From Triangularia verruculosa (taxonomy: Eukaryota; Ascomycota; Sordariomycetes; Sordariales; Podosporaceae): a DNA stretch of 64,000 nucleotides. The stretch is from NCBI GenBank assembly GCA_033296885.1, contig MU863910.1:62001-126000 (forward strand), given 5' to 3'. Positions 45,049 to 56,125 of this stretch are shown here, piece by piece. The notes under the pieces are model-generated. The model ran no database searches and was not told the DNA's origin. It saw nothing but the letters and a program-made list of their open reading frames with translations. Each line of letters opens with the position of its first letter. Position 1 is the stretch's first letter. The position numbers and the translations under genes are program-made.

Positions 45049-47704
45049 TTAAGCCTTACCTCCAAACTTGGAAAGATACTCATCATGGAGCTTCTTTTGC
45101 CTGTCCCAGTCCTTCTTCAACTTCTTAGCCTGGCTCTTGGGCACTGCCTCATTGCCCTCGGCCAGCTTTGTCGGCAAACCGTCGGCATCCCATTCCGTGT
45201 ACTTCGGGTCGTTCTTGAACATTTCTTGTGGGGGCACCTTTGCCTTGGCCCACTTCTCCTCCTCGGCCTTCTCTCGAGCCCTCCGAGCTTCCTCTTTCTG
45301 CCTGGCCTTCTCGGCAAGTAGAGACGCTTTCTCCTCCCTCGCAGCAATGAGCCTGGCAGCAGGCACAAACTTGATCAGACTCGGCTTATCGATCTGATCA
45401 TCGAGCTGTACACCAAGGTCGGTCAGATCGTAGTCACGGATGCGGTCACTGAGAGCGAGAACGGCCTGCTTGGCTTGAGATTCTGAGCCAAGACTCGGGA
45501 CAATGGCCCGTAGCTCATCGCGAAGACGAGAGGTAGCGCGGAGGTAGGGTATCGCCAGTTTCTCCATGTCCCGCTCGCCGCTCTTCTCTGCCTCGGCAAA
45601 TTCAGACTCTGGAGACTGCTCGAGCGCAGATTGAATCGATGTCGCAGACAGGTTCAGCGCTTGAACATCAGCCTTGACCCTCTCGTATGCAGCGGCGTAT
45701 GGCTTGGCGGCTGTCCGGGGGTCGGTGTTGGCGGCAGCGGCGGCGGAGGCAGATCCCCAACCAAGGCCATTGTAAGGCGGCGTTGCGGTGGCATCGAGAC
45801 CGAAGATGCCTACGATCTTGGTGACCCAGCGGGCCACGGCCTCGACCGACTGAAGATCAGAGGATGTTGCCTTGTCGTTCATGTAAATATTGGCGTTGCG
45901 GACCAGTCGTAGAATGACTTGCATGGCACTAGGAGTGTCGAAGGAATTGCGAAGTGCTGCGTCCAGATCCTTCTTGGCTTGCTCAAGATCCTCTGCCAGG
46001 GTACTTCCGGCGCCTGTGAGGGACAGGTCCTTAACACCATCGGTTGGTACGTCGGCTTCGGCAACCTTGGCCTTGATGTTCGTGAAGAAGTTGTCAAGAG
46101 TATTTTCCCAGCTGTCGGCCTGCTTGCGCATGTCTCCGGATATCTCCACACCATCGTTCCACCGGCCCATCAAGAAGACGATACGCATGCTCCGTGCTGT
46201 GTATGTGGTCGCAAGAGCATCTTGAATCGTTTGAAAGTTTTTCAAGCTTTTGCTCATCTTGCTTCCGGCAATAGACAGGTGGCCCATATGCAAAAAGTAG
46301 TTGACCCAAGTATGCTCACCGTTGCCACACTGGTGGAAGTAGGCCTCACTCTGAGCGAGTTCGTTATCGTGGTGTGGGAAGGCAAGATCAATACCACCGG
46401 AGTGGATATCCATGTTGTCACCCAGCTTATCAGAGGCCATCACAGAGCACTCAATGTGCCAGCCAGGTCTTCCTTGGCCCCAGGGGCTGGGCCAGTATGG
46501 CTCGCCGGGCTTGCTCCGCTTCCAGAGCGCAAAATCGGCGTCGCGCTTCTTTTGACCACCCGAACTCTTGGACAGAGAACCTTCTCCTTCCTCCTGCAGA
46601 GCCTTGTCGTTTCTGCTCTCTGGGCGAAGCCTTGCGTAAGTATTCCCAGCCTTCTCGAACGCTCCAATGTCGAAGTAGACTGACCCGTCGGCCTCATACG
46701 CAAACCCCTTTTGAATGATTTGCTCGACAAAGGAGACAATCTGAGGGACATACTCGGTAACCCTGGTGACGGCGGTAGGCTCAAGGACATTTAGGGCGGT
46801 CATGTCATCGTTGAAGGCCTTCTCCATTCTCTGGGTGAGATCGGTGAAGATGGTTTGATCGCTTGTATCGATGGTCTCTTTGTAGAGGGAATCAAGGTAG
46901 GGTAGGAGGATGTCTTCGGCGCCGTCAAAGCCCGAAGAAGTTTGGAGACACTTGGCGGCCGAGTCCATGTTGTTCAGGTGCATCTTGATCTTGGCCTCTG
47001 GGTCCCCTGGCCTGCCCTCACCCGTGAGGGTCCCGCCCGCCAGAACCTTGCCATAGGCAGCATCTTTTCGCCCCTGATAGTTGTTCTCATCCAATGTTGG
47101 CTGGCCCTCGGCCACTAACAGGGCAAGGTTGCTTTGAGCATATGCTTGGAAAGCCTTGGACACAAGCTCTCGGAGCTGCTCAGGAGTGTAAGACTTTTCC
47201 TTCTCCAGTTCGAGCAATCGCTGTCTCCGGGCTGGGGACTGGGCGTCAGAATTGGTTTTCAGACGCGGGGGAAAATGGTGGGTTCATATACCTTTGATGA
47301 TGATCTTGTCATCGACATCGGTGTAATTCATCACAAAGTTAACCTCATATCCGAAATAATCCTGGAAAATGCGGCGGATGATATCTGGATTGTCTGTTAG
47401 TTTCACAAGACCTGAAAATTGGGAGTGGAGCACAGAAATCCATACCATTGGAAAGATAGTTCCGGGCATGACCGAGATGACTGAGGTCGTAGGTTGTTGG
47501 CCCGCAAGCATACCACGAAATCTTGCCGTCGGCTTTGGGTACGAAGGGCACCGGCGCACCAGGTTTCAGGGAGTTATGGACAGTGATAGAGGCCATATTT
47601 GGCGTTGAATAAGATCGGAAGAACCTCGGGGGTCGGCTTGCAAGTACCAGTGGCCTCAACTTCAACGAAGAAAAAAAAGGTCGTGCGGCGACGATGGAGC
47701 GCAT
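45049..47704 (-). CDS. Cysteinyl-tRNA synthetase
   Basis: Minus-strand exons 47704-47446, 47393-47292 and 47231-45049 give 847 residues; both joints are phase 1. It charges tRNA-Cys with cysteine. Class I motifs are present: HLGH at residues 76-79 (HIGH) and KMSKS at 445-449. Zinc-site residues are Cys67 in YACGPTTYD, Cys382 in WHIEC and the His pair in FPHHDNE. A long charged Lys/Glu/Ala-rich C-terminal region is as in eukaryotic enzymes. The first 36 residues are Arg/Ser/Phe-rich with no acid, like a mitochondrial presequence, and Met37 (MASITVHN) sits where cytosolic enzymes begin. One gene may therefore serve both compartments. No second synthetase is in the window. Confidence 0.95.
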
Positions 47705-48085
47705 CCAGGACTGAGGAGTGGTGCAGTTTCTGGATTGACCTCTCGACGGTCAAATCAGTCTTGCTGCTTCGCAATTTCCTGGGGTGTCGTTCAAAAAAAG
47801 GTCACGGTGGCCCGTTGAAGATGAGTCAAAGCCAGCCCGTTCACTGGTGTTGCGACATCTCAAACCGTTTTGGCGGGGTGTCTGGCACCGCATTGTTCCC
47901 CACCACACTGTGGCGCAAAGAGTTCACATCAGCCACATCATGATTGCCAAGCCGCAGACCAGAAGCCTCTCTGCTCTGCAGCTGCGAGTTACCAAAGACG
48001 GGGACATGACAAGACAGGCTCGAAGCAGACCCTTGGGTGTATTTCAACAAAGTATTCTCTATCCGCTATAGAATAAGATACCCTT
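47705..48085. other. Intergenic
   Basis: Promoter side of the synthetase gene and 3' flank of the next minus-strand gene's neighbour. Nothing else recognised. Confidence 0.55.
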
Positions 48086-48634
48086 CTATGCTTCTGGTGC
48101 TGACTCCCGTCCTCTCTGGCGCTCAAGCTGCTTTGGCTCAGAATCTAGACCCAGCGCCTCCAATCTTCCCTTGACCTCCTCCGCAAGATCACCAACCTCT
48201 GCATCCAGCACTGTGAGATCAAACCTCTTGCATACAATTTCCACGTTCCCCCGTTTCCTGTAAGCTCTGTGGCAACACACAATCACCTTGCCTGACTGCG
48301 CGAACAGTCCAAACTCCAGCAGGCTGATAGGCGCGTCTGTCTGTGGCCCAAAATACACCACCACTAGGTCCGCCTGGTGTAGCATGTCAAGCTCCCACTC
48401 CACTTGTTCCTTGAAGGGAGCAAAGTCAACATCTTCCTTCCAGGAACTATCCCAGTCTAGCCGAAGGGGGTTGAAGACGGTAATAGGGAGGTTACAGATG
48501 GACTGGAGTAACGTGTCTCGCCACTCGGGCCCATTTGTGCGTGTGGTTGTGCCAGCGAGGAAGACGCTTTTCTTTCCTGTGATGGTTGGGCGCAGAGGAG
48601 CGTGGACGAGCTGAGCTTGTGACGGTGCAGCCAT
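48086..48634 (-). CDS. Nucleoside 2-deoxyribosyltransferase-like protein
   Basis: Single exon, 182 residues. The pattern SVFLAGTT near the start, WRDTLLQSI, VFNPLRLDWDSSW, a central WELDMLHQADLVVVYF and APISLLELGL-type segment (here APISLLEFGLFAQSGKVIVCC), then GNVEIVC, fits the small Rossmann-like family annotated as nucleoside 2-deoxyribosyltransferase-like. The Glu in SLLEFG is at the position of the catalytic Glu in true transferases. Fungal members have no proven reaction, though nucleotide or nucleoside hydrolysis is likely. It is cytosolic by composition and lies head-to-tail behind the synthetase gene, on the same strand. Confidence 0.88.
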   Translation of the reverse strand: MAAPSQAQLVHAPLRPTITGKKSVFLAGTTTRTNGPEWRDTLLQSICNLPITVFNPLRLDWDSSWKEDVDFAPFKEQVEWELDMLHQADLVVVYFGPQTDAPISLLEFGLFAQSGKVIVCCHRAYRKRGNVEIVCKRFDLTVLDAEVGDLAEEVKGRLEALGLDSEPKQLERQRGRESAPEA

Positions 48635-49442
48635 AGTGGGTGCAAACAGACGCTCGGGAGCAGGAGTGCGGGGTAAAACTTGGGTAATTACTCGAGGGAG
48701 ATTTTTTCACGAGAACAAGACACGGAGAAGTTGGATGAAAAGTGTCCGTATCCGTAATTGACACCTTTACAAAGTTGGAGGGGCTCCATCTCCAAGATAT
48801 CTCTATTGAGGGAGGCACTCTTGTGCGTTGGGGGACATGTTCATGTCAGATGGGGCTTCGCCCCTGGCCCCGTTGTCATGTCAGCCTAGCAAGGCACTAC
48901 AGCACCGCTGCCCTATTAAATAGGGACCGAAGAAATCTAATAGAAACCGAACAATGTTGTTTCCTTCATGGAGAGATGTTTTACCCGTCGAGCGGTGCTC
49001 AACACCATGTGAATGAGTCGCCGGGGTCAGGGTCCAACGTGGCAACACTCTGGCCTCCAACAACCCGCAGCTGATCCCTAGTCCATGAAGAATAACGGGA
49101 TAGCAGCTTAACAGACACCCGCCAGCCAAAGGTCCTCCCACCAATTCTAATTCGTCGCTAAAATTTGATGGTGATGCCTGATGTGAGGTCGATTTAAGCT
49201 TTGGCGAGAATCTCCTGGAGCATGGACCAGTGCTCGACCCACTGCTTCCACAACCTGGAATGCTGGAGCTGCGTTCTCGACGTTACGTTCCGGATCCATT
49301 CCCTGACAAACGCACGCGACTCCACGCGTCGAGATCTGTTTGCTTGCTCGAGTCGGGTATCATTTATCTCGGGGCATTGGATTGGAAGTAATCGTAGTCG
49401 AATTTCTTTTGTTTATTTCATTCCTCAAACCACGCCGGGTTC
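48635..49442. other. Intergenic, 0.8 kb, between divergent genes
   Basis: Holds the promoters of two diverging genes. Several short frames exist but have no supporting motif. Confidence 0.55.
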
Positions 49443-51525
49443 ATGGAGCGCAGGAATGTGTCTCGGGAGGCACCGGCACCGGCACCGGGCGCTCCTGCGC
49501 CTGTGCCTGCGCCTGCGACAAAAAAGCCCTTCATGTTGAAACGGACCAGATTCAGTGGGCCATTCCCACCTCCGAGTCGCCCACCAGCTGCCAAGCCGTC
49601 AGCTGAGAGCGAGACTCGACACTCTGCCACCCCCGCACCCACAGCACAGCCTACCGTCCCAAGCCCTGTCAGCACCGCAAGTAGTGATCCCGAGATTATG
49701 CAGCCAGCAGAGTCAATCAACGTGGTCGAGAAGAAGGGCTCAAAGAGGTTGTCCAACATACCTCCCCCGGAGATTCAACAGGCCTTTGACTCGGCCCTCA
49801 ACAGCGAAACCTACCGCGTGTGGAAGGGTAAGTCCACCCATCTCATCCAATTCGTCAATGGTGCGTATTGACAAGCAGACCTCAGACGAACATGGACTTA
49901 CCGGCACCAAAGGCGCTATGCTGCCGCCGGGATACAAGAAATTTGATCATCCCGAATTTCCCTGGATCTGTCCCATCCGGTCTTGCAGAGAGTTATTTGA
50001 CAAACTGTTTGGGCTAGGAAAGCATTTCAATGTAAGATCTCTTTGCCAGAATATGATCACTGTCACTCTAGTTAACTAACCGGCGCAGATTACACACCGC
50101 GCGTCCCGTCTAAATGACAACCTGGATGGAACGCTGTCTGAGCTTGGTAAATACGACAGCGCCGAAAAGGGGGACGGCGTCCTTCACGGCGGCTATGGAA
50201 AACCGCCCCTTCTGGTATCCAAAAAGTCTATCAGCCTCGCCGACGATCCATTGGTCGAGCCGAATCTGCAACGGGCTAGAGAGCGCGTGGCGAAATCGCA
50301 GGCACAGAGGCATATCAACTCTCGGCGCAAAAGTCATCTTCTCCCATCCGACGACGAAGAAGACGTTCTGATCCCGGATAGCCCGCCCCCTCCCCCACCA
50401 GCTCGCATGTCTACCCGTTCGCAAACAACCAGCACGCCTCGTTCCACTGCCACTACGCCTATGCAGGGCCTCACTGCCAGCGAGGATGATCGCCCGTACG
50501 GCATGTTTCCAGACGAGAAGGGACAGCTCGTTGGTATGCATGGAGGTCTACTCCCAACGGGGTACCAGCTCGACACCACAGTTTCTGGCCGGCCCTGGAT
50601 CTGTCCCATTCGATCATGCCGCTATCTCTTCAAAGCCCGCCATGAGCTTGGTCGCCACTTTTTGATTCGTATTCATCGTGGTATGGGCCTGAACGACAAC
50701 CTCGACGGCACATTTTCAGTTGTCGAAGAAAGCAGGCCGGACGTGGAAACCACACCGTACGTTGTTTCGCGCGGCCGCCCAAATACTCCCGAACCGATAG
50801 GCGTTCCTAAGGTGCCAACCTACCCACATACAAAGACTTGCGTTTGGGTGCCGGTGGAATCGGAGGGACAGCAAGGAAACGGCATCCCAATGAATTTGGA
50901 ATCAATTAGACGGCACCAACCCCGAACACAGTCCCACACAAGTAGCGATGATGGCGAGAATGGCTCCCTTCCTAATGTCGGACGGGGCAAAAGAAGTCGG
51001 AATGATGGGGAAGAACATGGGGATTCATTCCTCGATAGACCAACTCCGAAACGGTCTCGATTCGTCACCATGGAAGTCGCACAGCAAGGACAACCGCAAC
51101 CGGCAAATTCCGCCATAGTGGTTCCCGGAGCCAGAGTCATCCCACAAAGCGAGCTCGAGATGGAAGATTGGGAGGTAGGAGACCAGCCCGCCCCGGCACT
51201 ACCTCAGGCTCAGCACGCGTTTTCGGCGTTACAGCTCTCAGGCCAAGTTGTCATTCCGGGCCATCAAAACTTGGCCGTGCAGGTGGTGAACATTCCCTCA
51301 GGCACGCATCATGTCTTTCCGGCAGACAACGGCAGGACTCGAATATGCTCACTTTATAGTGGGAAACTGAGGGTGCAATTCAAAGGAGAGAAGAATCAAG
51401 AGGGCGCCGAAGAGTTTGTGATTGGAGCTGGCGGGGTCTTTATGGTTGGCGCAGGGAGGGAGTGCTGGGTGATGAACAGGTGCTACCTTGACTTGCGATT
51501 GCAAGTGATGAGCTGTGAGGTGTAG
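49443..51525 (+). CDS. Protein with two zinc-finger-like motifs and cupin-like tail
   Basis: Exons 49443-49827, 49886-50031 and 50089-51525 give 655 residues (phases 1 and 0). The start (MERRNVSREAPAPAPGAPAP) is followed by Pro/Ala-rich, probably disordered sequence. Two related modules, both beginning WICPIRSC, have Cys157-X4-Cys162-X12-His175-X4-His180 and Cys349-X4-Cys354-X12-His367-X5-His373. Each is followed by a similar LNDNLDGT segment, so they arose by duplication. The last 100 residues (LAVQVVNIPSGTHHVFPAD to CWVMNRCYLDLRLQV) form a beta-rich unit resembling the cupin dimerisation fold at the end of the kinetochore protein Mif2/CENP-C. DNA or chromatin binding is inferred. No orthologue is named. 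Confidence 0.85.
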
Positions 51526-52189
51526 GTCTCGAAGTGGAGTGCGTTGATTTGGCCCAAGACTATTAACTGCTGAGGCACGGGCTGCTTTTTTTATGTTTTT
51601 AAGTAGGGTGCGGTAATTTTGACTAGCACTGCATTAGACGCATATGATACCACTTCCTTATAGTAGGCGTTTTGAGGATAATTTGACTTCGAGGCGGGGA
51701 TATCATTCATCATCATCTAATATACGCTGGGGACAAGGATACCTAAGCACGCTATGGACAACATAATCGGTACTGCACGCCAGGATCACAGCTTTAAAAT
51801 TGTAGAAAAGGCCTATCAACTATCTTTCAAGGCATATTACTATCTTTCAAGGCATATTACTATCTTTTAATACAGTAAAATGATTTTTTAATGTGTTCTT
51901 ACTATCTTCCAAGGCCTATTAACTATTTTTGAGGCTTATTACTATCTTTTAACACGGTAAAAGGATTTTTTAAAGTGTTCTTACTATCTTCCAAGGCCTA
52001 TTGACTATCTTTTAAGGCTTATTACTATCTTTAAAAGTGTTTTTAATATTTTTTAAGGCCTATTAACATGTTTTAAGGCTTATTAACTATCTTTTAAAGC
52101 CTATTAACTATCTTTTAAGGCCTATTAACTATCTTTTAAGGCCTGTATTCCCCCTTTGCAGTGCCGGCTTTTTTGTCCAGGACGTACTA
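51526..52189. repeat. AT-rich 21-bp and 82-bp repeat block between convergent genes
   Basis: From about 51810 to 52145 the sequence is built from degenerate copies of a 21-bp unit, GGCCTATTAACTATCTTTTAA. Within it, a longer stretch with ACAGTAAAATG or ACGGTAAAAGG is repeated once at a spacing of 82 bp (51861 and 51943). Copies differ mainly by C/T and A/G changes. The rest of the interval is plain 3' flank. The block is markedly richer in A+T than its surroundings. It holds no gene. Confidence 0.85.
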
Positions 52190-54460
52190 TTAAACAAGCT
52201 CAAACTTTTGCAAGTTGATGCCGGCGTCCCGCAATGCATCTGGTGAAACCTCTAGCACATGCGGCTCCCTCTCGTATCTGATACAGGGAATCCCACAATC
52301 TTCCAGCACTTTAGACGGGTCAGTCTTCAATGTTCCGTCTTCGTTGAAGAGACCAGAGTGGAGCCTGTTGATCTTGTCATTGGGAGACATCCCTTCTCGA
52401 TATCTCCAGTCGACAGCTCGCCAGCTATGTAAAGGCCCAAGGATAGCTTCCCCACTCATTAGCCCGACAATGTAGCAAGTCGATGACACCCTCCACCGCG
52501 AGTGGTCCGTTTTAGGCCACAGAAGAACGGGAACTGGACAACCGAGAAGCACAGCCACCGAATCACCAGCCCAAACTGCAGGTGCTACTCCAATGTGCCC
52601 ACCAGCGGTTTGAAATACAGTTCTCCCCTTCATCCTGTCGCCGATCTTGGATAAAAACTTCTCCAGGCGTCGCCACAACTCATCATCAAGAGACCAGATG
52701 TCGTGAAAAGAAGGTGCTGTTAGGATGATGAGGAACAGTTCTTTCGCTTCCTGCATTGACCACAAGTCAGGTCTATTGATCCTGGACTCCTGTCCTGCCT
52801 CAAAGATATCCTTGATATTGCCATAAAGAAAGAGTGTGCACCAAGCCTCTAACCACGTCAAGTTGCTGCCATCCATATATTGTTCCTGGCGTTCATCATA
52901 ATCCGCGGGTTTAAGATCACACCAATACCTGATGCAGTTGTACACCATATAAAGTTGGTCGAAATAGAGTTTTTCATCTTCCCAGTAATCAACTTCTATT
53001 ACCTCCGTGACGAGGACTCCGTTCGCAGCCAACACGCCGTCACCAAGATATTCAACCTGGGCGGATATCCAAGCGCATGAGCTCCAGATGTTTTGCATGC
53101 CTGCTTCTACTATCAAGGACGACGACCAATCCGGAACCCAACTGGGGAGCGTTTTGATATCGGTCAATATAAGATCGCAAGATTCAAGGAAGCCCAGACT
53201 GCAGAGTTTGGTGGCTACCCGAACCGCGACATCTATAAAGACTTCTGCCGGATCTTGATCGTAGTTAGGCTCAATTCCTAATTGACGGTACTCTGGCGCT
53301 AGCAGACCCAAGTTGGCGTAAATGGCGTCTCTGGGATCTGTCCACTTCAGCTTACTATTGTCGAAACGAAGCCGATCAAGAGTTGGGAAGGCCCCGTCAA
53401 AGGTTCTTGCGCAAATGTTCAGAACCAAGTTGCTCCCGTCTTTATACATTGCTGCCAGTTCTTTTGTCCAATAACCGTGCTCATCCACGCACGTGTACGG
53501 CTTGATTGCCATCCAACGAGCAAAGCCACTGAAAAGCTCCCACTCGACCCTCTTTTTGCCGCAGATCAGTACTTTGCGTGGGGATAATTTGACCTCCTGC
53601 CTTACCCAGAGCCTCGTGAAGTATTCCCTGTTGGCCAAGTAGCACAGTTGCAACGGTGCTCCGGGCCAAGTGAATTCCCAGGGCATGGATGCATCTGCCA
53701 CATGTTGATACTCGGGGATTGTGATGTACTCAGGGGTCCCCATCGCCTCTGTGTTCCAATCGACCTCGACGCCATGTCCAACTAGATCAACCCAGTCCAT
53801 GGCCATATCGCTGTTATCCTCGGCTGGACCAATCCATACAAATGTTTCGCCCGCTCTACGGTAGATCTCACACATGACTGCCACTTGTTGACTTCGTTCT
53901 GTCGTGTTTTGCTGGTCGATACAGATAGCGTCAACCCATATCGGCATCGTCAAGTCGGGGAGCCGGAGATGCCTCAGGGCGGTGTCCAGGTTTCTGGTCA
54001 CCATGATGATGTTGTTGTCGGGGTCCACATCTTCAGAGTCACACCAGCACGGTTCCCCGCAACCCTCGACGTAGACCGGTAGCGGATCCTGCTGTGAGCC
54101 CCAGACATAGGAAAGGGCGTAGTAGTCGACCTCGTCATCGTCGTATGACACGTGACGCAATGAGAGGGCGAGATCATCTTCATACTTGCCGGGCTTCAGG
54201 TAGGCGCATCTAATTTCCTGTTTCGCCGTGTCCAAAGGCTTGTAACGGTAGGTCGACGGGGTAGGTGGATCATCAGTGGGTTCGTAGAATAGTAACGATA
54301 ACCCGTAGTATCGACGATCAGAATCGAGGTCTTCGTCCTCTCCGTCGTCTTCTTCTTCTTCTTCGTCGTCGTCCTCTCTGCGCAGTTTGTGGCTATCGTC
54401 CTTATCAAGTTGCTCATGTTGCTCCCGCTCTCCAACTTGCGAATCCTGTACAACATCCAT
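52190..54460 (-). CDS. HET-domain protein (heterokaryon incompatibility type)
   Basis: One intronless frame of 756 residues. The first 50 residues are very acidic (Glu/Asp run). The HET domain follows: YYALSYVWGS at 113-122, then PIWVDAICIDQQNTTERSQQVAVM at about 173-196 and VWIGPAE near 208, all in the canonical order. The remaining 500 residues are the variable C-terminal part with no NACHT, ankyrin or WD repeats visible. HET proteins trigger regulated cell death when incompatible strains fuse and may sense microbes. Many copies per genome are usual, so this one need not be a working incompatibility locus. The AT-rich repeat block lies directly at its 3' end. Confidence 0.93.
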   Translation of the reverse strand: MDVVQDSQVGEREQHEQLDKDDSHKLRREDDDEEEEEDDGEDEDLDSDRRYYGLSLLFYEPTDDPPTPSTYRYKPLDTAKQEIRCAYLKPGKYEDDLALSLRHVSYDDDEVDYYALSYVWGSQQDPLPVYVEGCGEPCWCDSEDVDPDNNIIMVTRNLDTALRHLRLPDLTMPIWVDAICIDQQNTTERSQQVAVMCEIYRRAGETFVWIGPAEDNSDMAMDWVDLVGHGVEVDWNTEAMGTPEYITIPEYQHVADASMPWEFTWPGAPLQLCYLANREYFTRLWVRQEVKLSPRKVLICGKKRVEWELFSGFARWMAIKPYTCVDEHGYWTKELAAMYKDGSNLVLNICARTFDGAFPTLDRLRFDNSKLKWTDPRDAIYANLGLLAPEYRQLGIEPNYDQDPAEVFIDVAVRVATKLCSLGFLESCDLILTDIKTLPSWVPDWSSSLIVEAGMQNIWSSCAWISAQVEYLGDGVLAANGVLVTEVIEVDYWEDEKLYFDQLYMVYNCIRYWCDLKPADYDERQEQYMDGSNLTWLEAWCTLFLYGNIKDIFEAGQESRINRPDLWSMQEAKELFLIILTAPSFHDIWSLDDELWRRLEKFLSKIGDRMKGRTVFQTAGGHIGVAPAVWAGDSVAVLLGCPVPVLLWPKTDHSRWRVSSTCYIVGLMSGEAILGPLHSWRAVDWRYREGMSPNDKINRLHSGLFNEDGTLKTDPSKVLEDCGIPCIRYEREPHVLEVSPDALRDAGINLQKFELV

Positions 54461-54774
54461 TGCGGCACTCTGAGATGGGTCTGATGCTGCCGTAGGGAAA
54501 AGTAGGTCTTAGTTCTGTAAGATTTGCTTGCCTGTGAACTGTAGGATGAAAGCACTAGATGTATTGATGTGCCAGGTAGGCACCCCATCACACTTGTTTG
54601 GATGAAATGTTGTGCTCTGTGGGGCGAGATCTTGTGCCGAGAACTGGTCCAACCAATGAAATCAAATTCTGTCGACTTTAGCATTTGCAAACTCCCAAAC
54701 GCCTTGCTAATGCATATTACGGTAACAGTCTTGACCGAAAAGAGAGAAATACAACCAATGTCGCGCCCTCTAAT
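54461..54774. other. Intergenic
   Basis: Upstream of the HET gene and downstream of the Luc7 gene. No feature recognised. Confidence 0.6.
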
Positions 54775-55710
54775 CTACCACCTCTGCCTTGGCCCTCTCG
54801 GGCGGAACCCACCACCGGCACGTGAACCTCGTGGACCCTTATTCCAGCCATCCCCGAATCCACCTCCAGGCCCAGTAGGCACATGTCCCATGTCATCGTC
54901 CATCTGTTGCCCACCTCTCCCATGGCCACCGCTTCCACCGCCGCCCTGATACCTGCCCCTCATCTCCTTTGGGAAAGATTCGTATGCCTTCCTCATCTGG
55001 GCGAAACCCAAGTGCATCTTGCCAAAGAAATGATCCGCCAACCGCCTGTCATTGTCAAGCCTGCTGAGGTAGGCGCCGCAGACATCGCATACTTGTAGTT
55101 TCTGATGACCCGACGGGCCAGAGGTCTCACTGAGCGCTTTTAGTTCCTTCTCTTTCTCGGCCTTGGCAGCTTGCGCATGCCGCACCTTGTAGTATTCATC
55201 ATAGGCTTTCCCTACTTCGCCCGTCTCGGCCAAGATCTCAACCTCCAGCAGGCCGTTCGCAATCGTTGACCCAAGGTCAGAGATGGCCTTCAACAGCGCG
55301 TTAGTTTGTCGGACTTCATCAGGGGTTTTCTCTAGGCGACGTTGAAGAGTGTCGATGTTACGATTGCATGCGTCGATACGGGATGACAGATCGCGAAGGT
55401 AATCGTGCTCGAAGCCCAGTTTCTTCTTTTCGGGTTCGGATAGAGAGTCGTATTCTTGTTTGAGGGGTTCTGAGTGGACGCGCGGGCAGGGGCCAAGGTC
55501 GGCTTTTGTATTTGTGAATAGATCGTGAGGGCAGGTTCCGACGAGGTAGGACCGGCAGACTTTTGGGTCGGTAAGGGGAAGTTGAGCGGCGCGAGTGGTG
55601 AGGTTAGAGCCCATCAGCTGCTCTACACGGGATGTTAGCCAAGTGGATGGAGGACGATGACAGGAAGATGAGGACTACCAACCGAGGAGCTTTCGTTGTT
55701 CGGCCGCCAT
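54775..55710 (-). CDS. LUC7: Luc7-family U1 snRNP-associated splicing factor
   Basis: Minus-strand exons 55710-55683 and 55622-54775 give 291 residues; the first exon encodes only MAAEQRKLL plus one base (phase 1), the frame restoring MAAEQRKLLEQLMG. Luc7 stabilises pairing of U1 snRNA with weak 5' splice sites. The first CCCH-type zinc finger is seen in CRSYLVGTCPHDL...CPRVH, the second in CDVCGAYLSRLDNDRRLADHFFGKMH. A helical region joins them. The C-terminus is Gly/Arg-rich (RGG-like). It diverges from the Gpi16 gene 415 bp away. Both zinc fingers are complete, so a working factor is expected. Confidence 0.96.
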
Positions 55711-56125
55711 GATTGCGAATGCGCTCTAGAATAAGGCAAGTGGTCAAGCAGAAAGAGGGGTTTTAATACTTGTAGAAAGTATCCTTGGGCAGGATTGCGA
55801 TGGAATAGGGCTGTCGGTAATGCTCTGTCGACCTCGATGGCGATGTGTGGCTGGATAGGGAAAATAAATTGATGGTAAAGTTCAGCCGCGCTGCAAGGCT
55901 GCGCTGTTTGGAAAACGTCAGCGCACTGGGCGCACTGGGTGGATGTGGGTCCTCCCGTTGTTGTGGGGCATTGGACCGCCCCTGGCCGCTGTCTGACCCG
56001 CTGGCCGTCATCTCGTGCGTCGCGACAGCCAAGACACCATGCACCCTGAATTACTTTCTGTTTCTTCTTGTACCTTTTTCGAGCTGTGCGGCGCCAATGG
56101 ACGGACCGCCGTGATCCTTGAGGAA
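55711..56125. promoter_or_regulatory. Divergent promoter between Luc7 and Gpi16 genes
   Basis: 415 bp separate the two starts. No clear TATA box is visible, which fits housekeeping genes. The plus-strand frame is open here back to 56015, but the signal peptide fixes the Gpi16 start at 56126. Confidence 0.5.
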
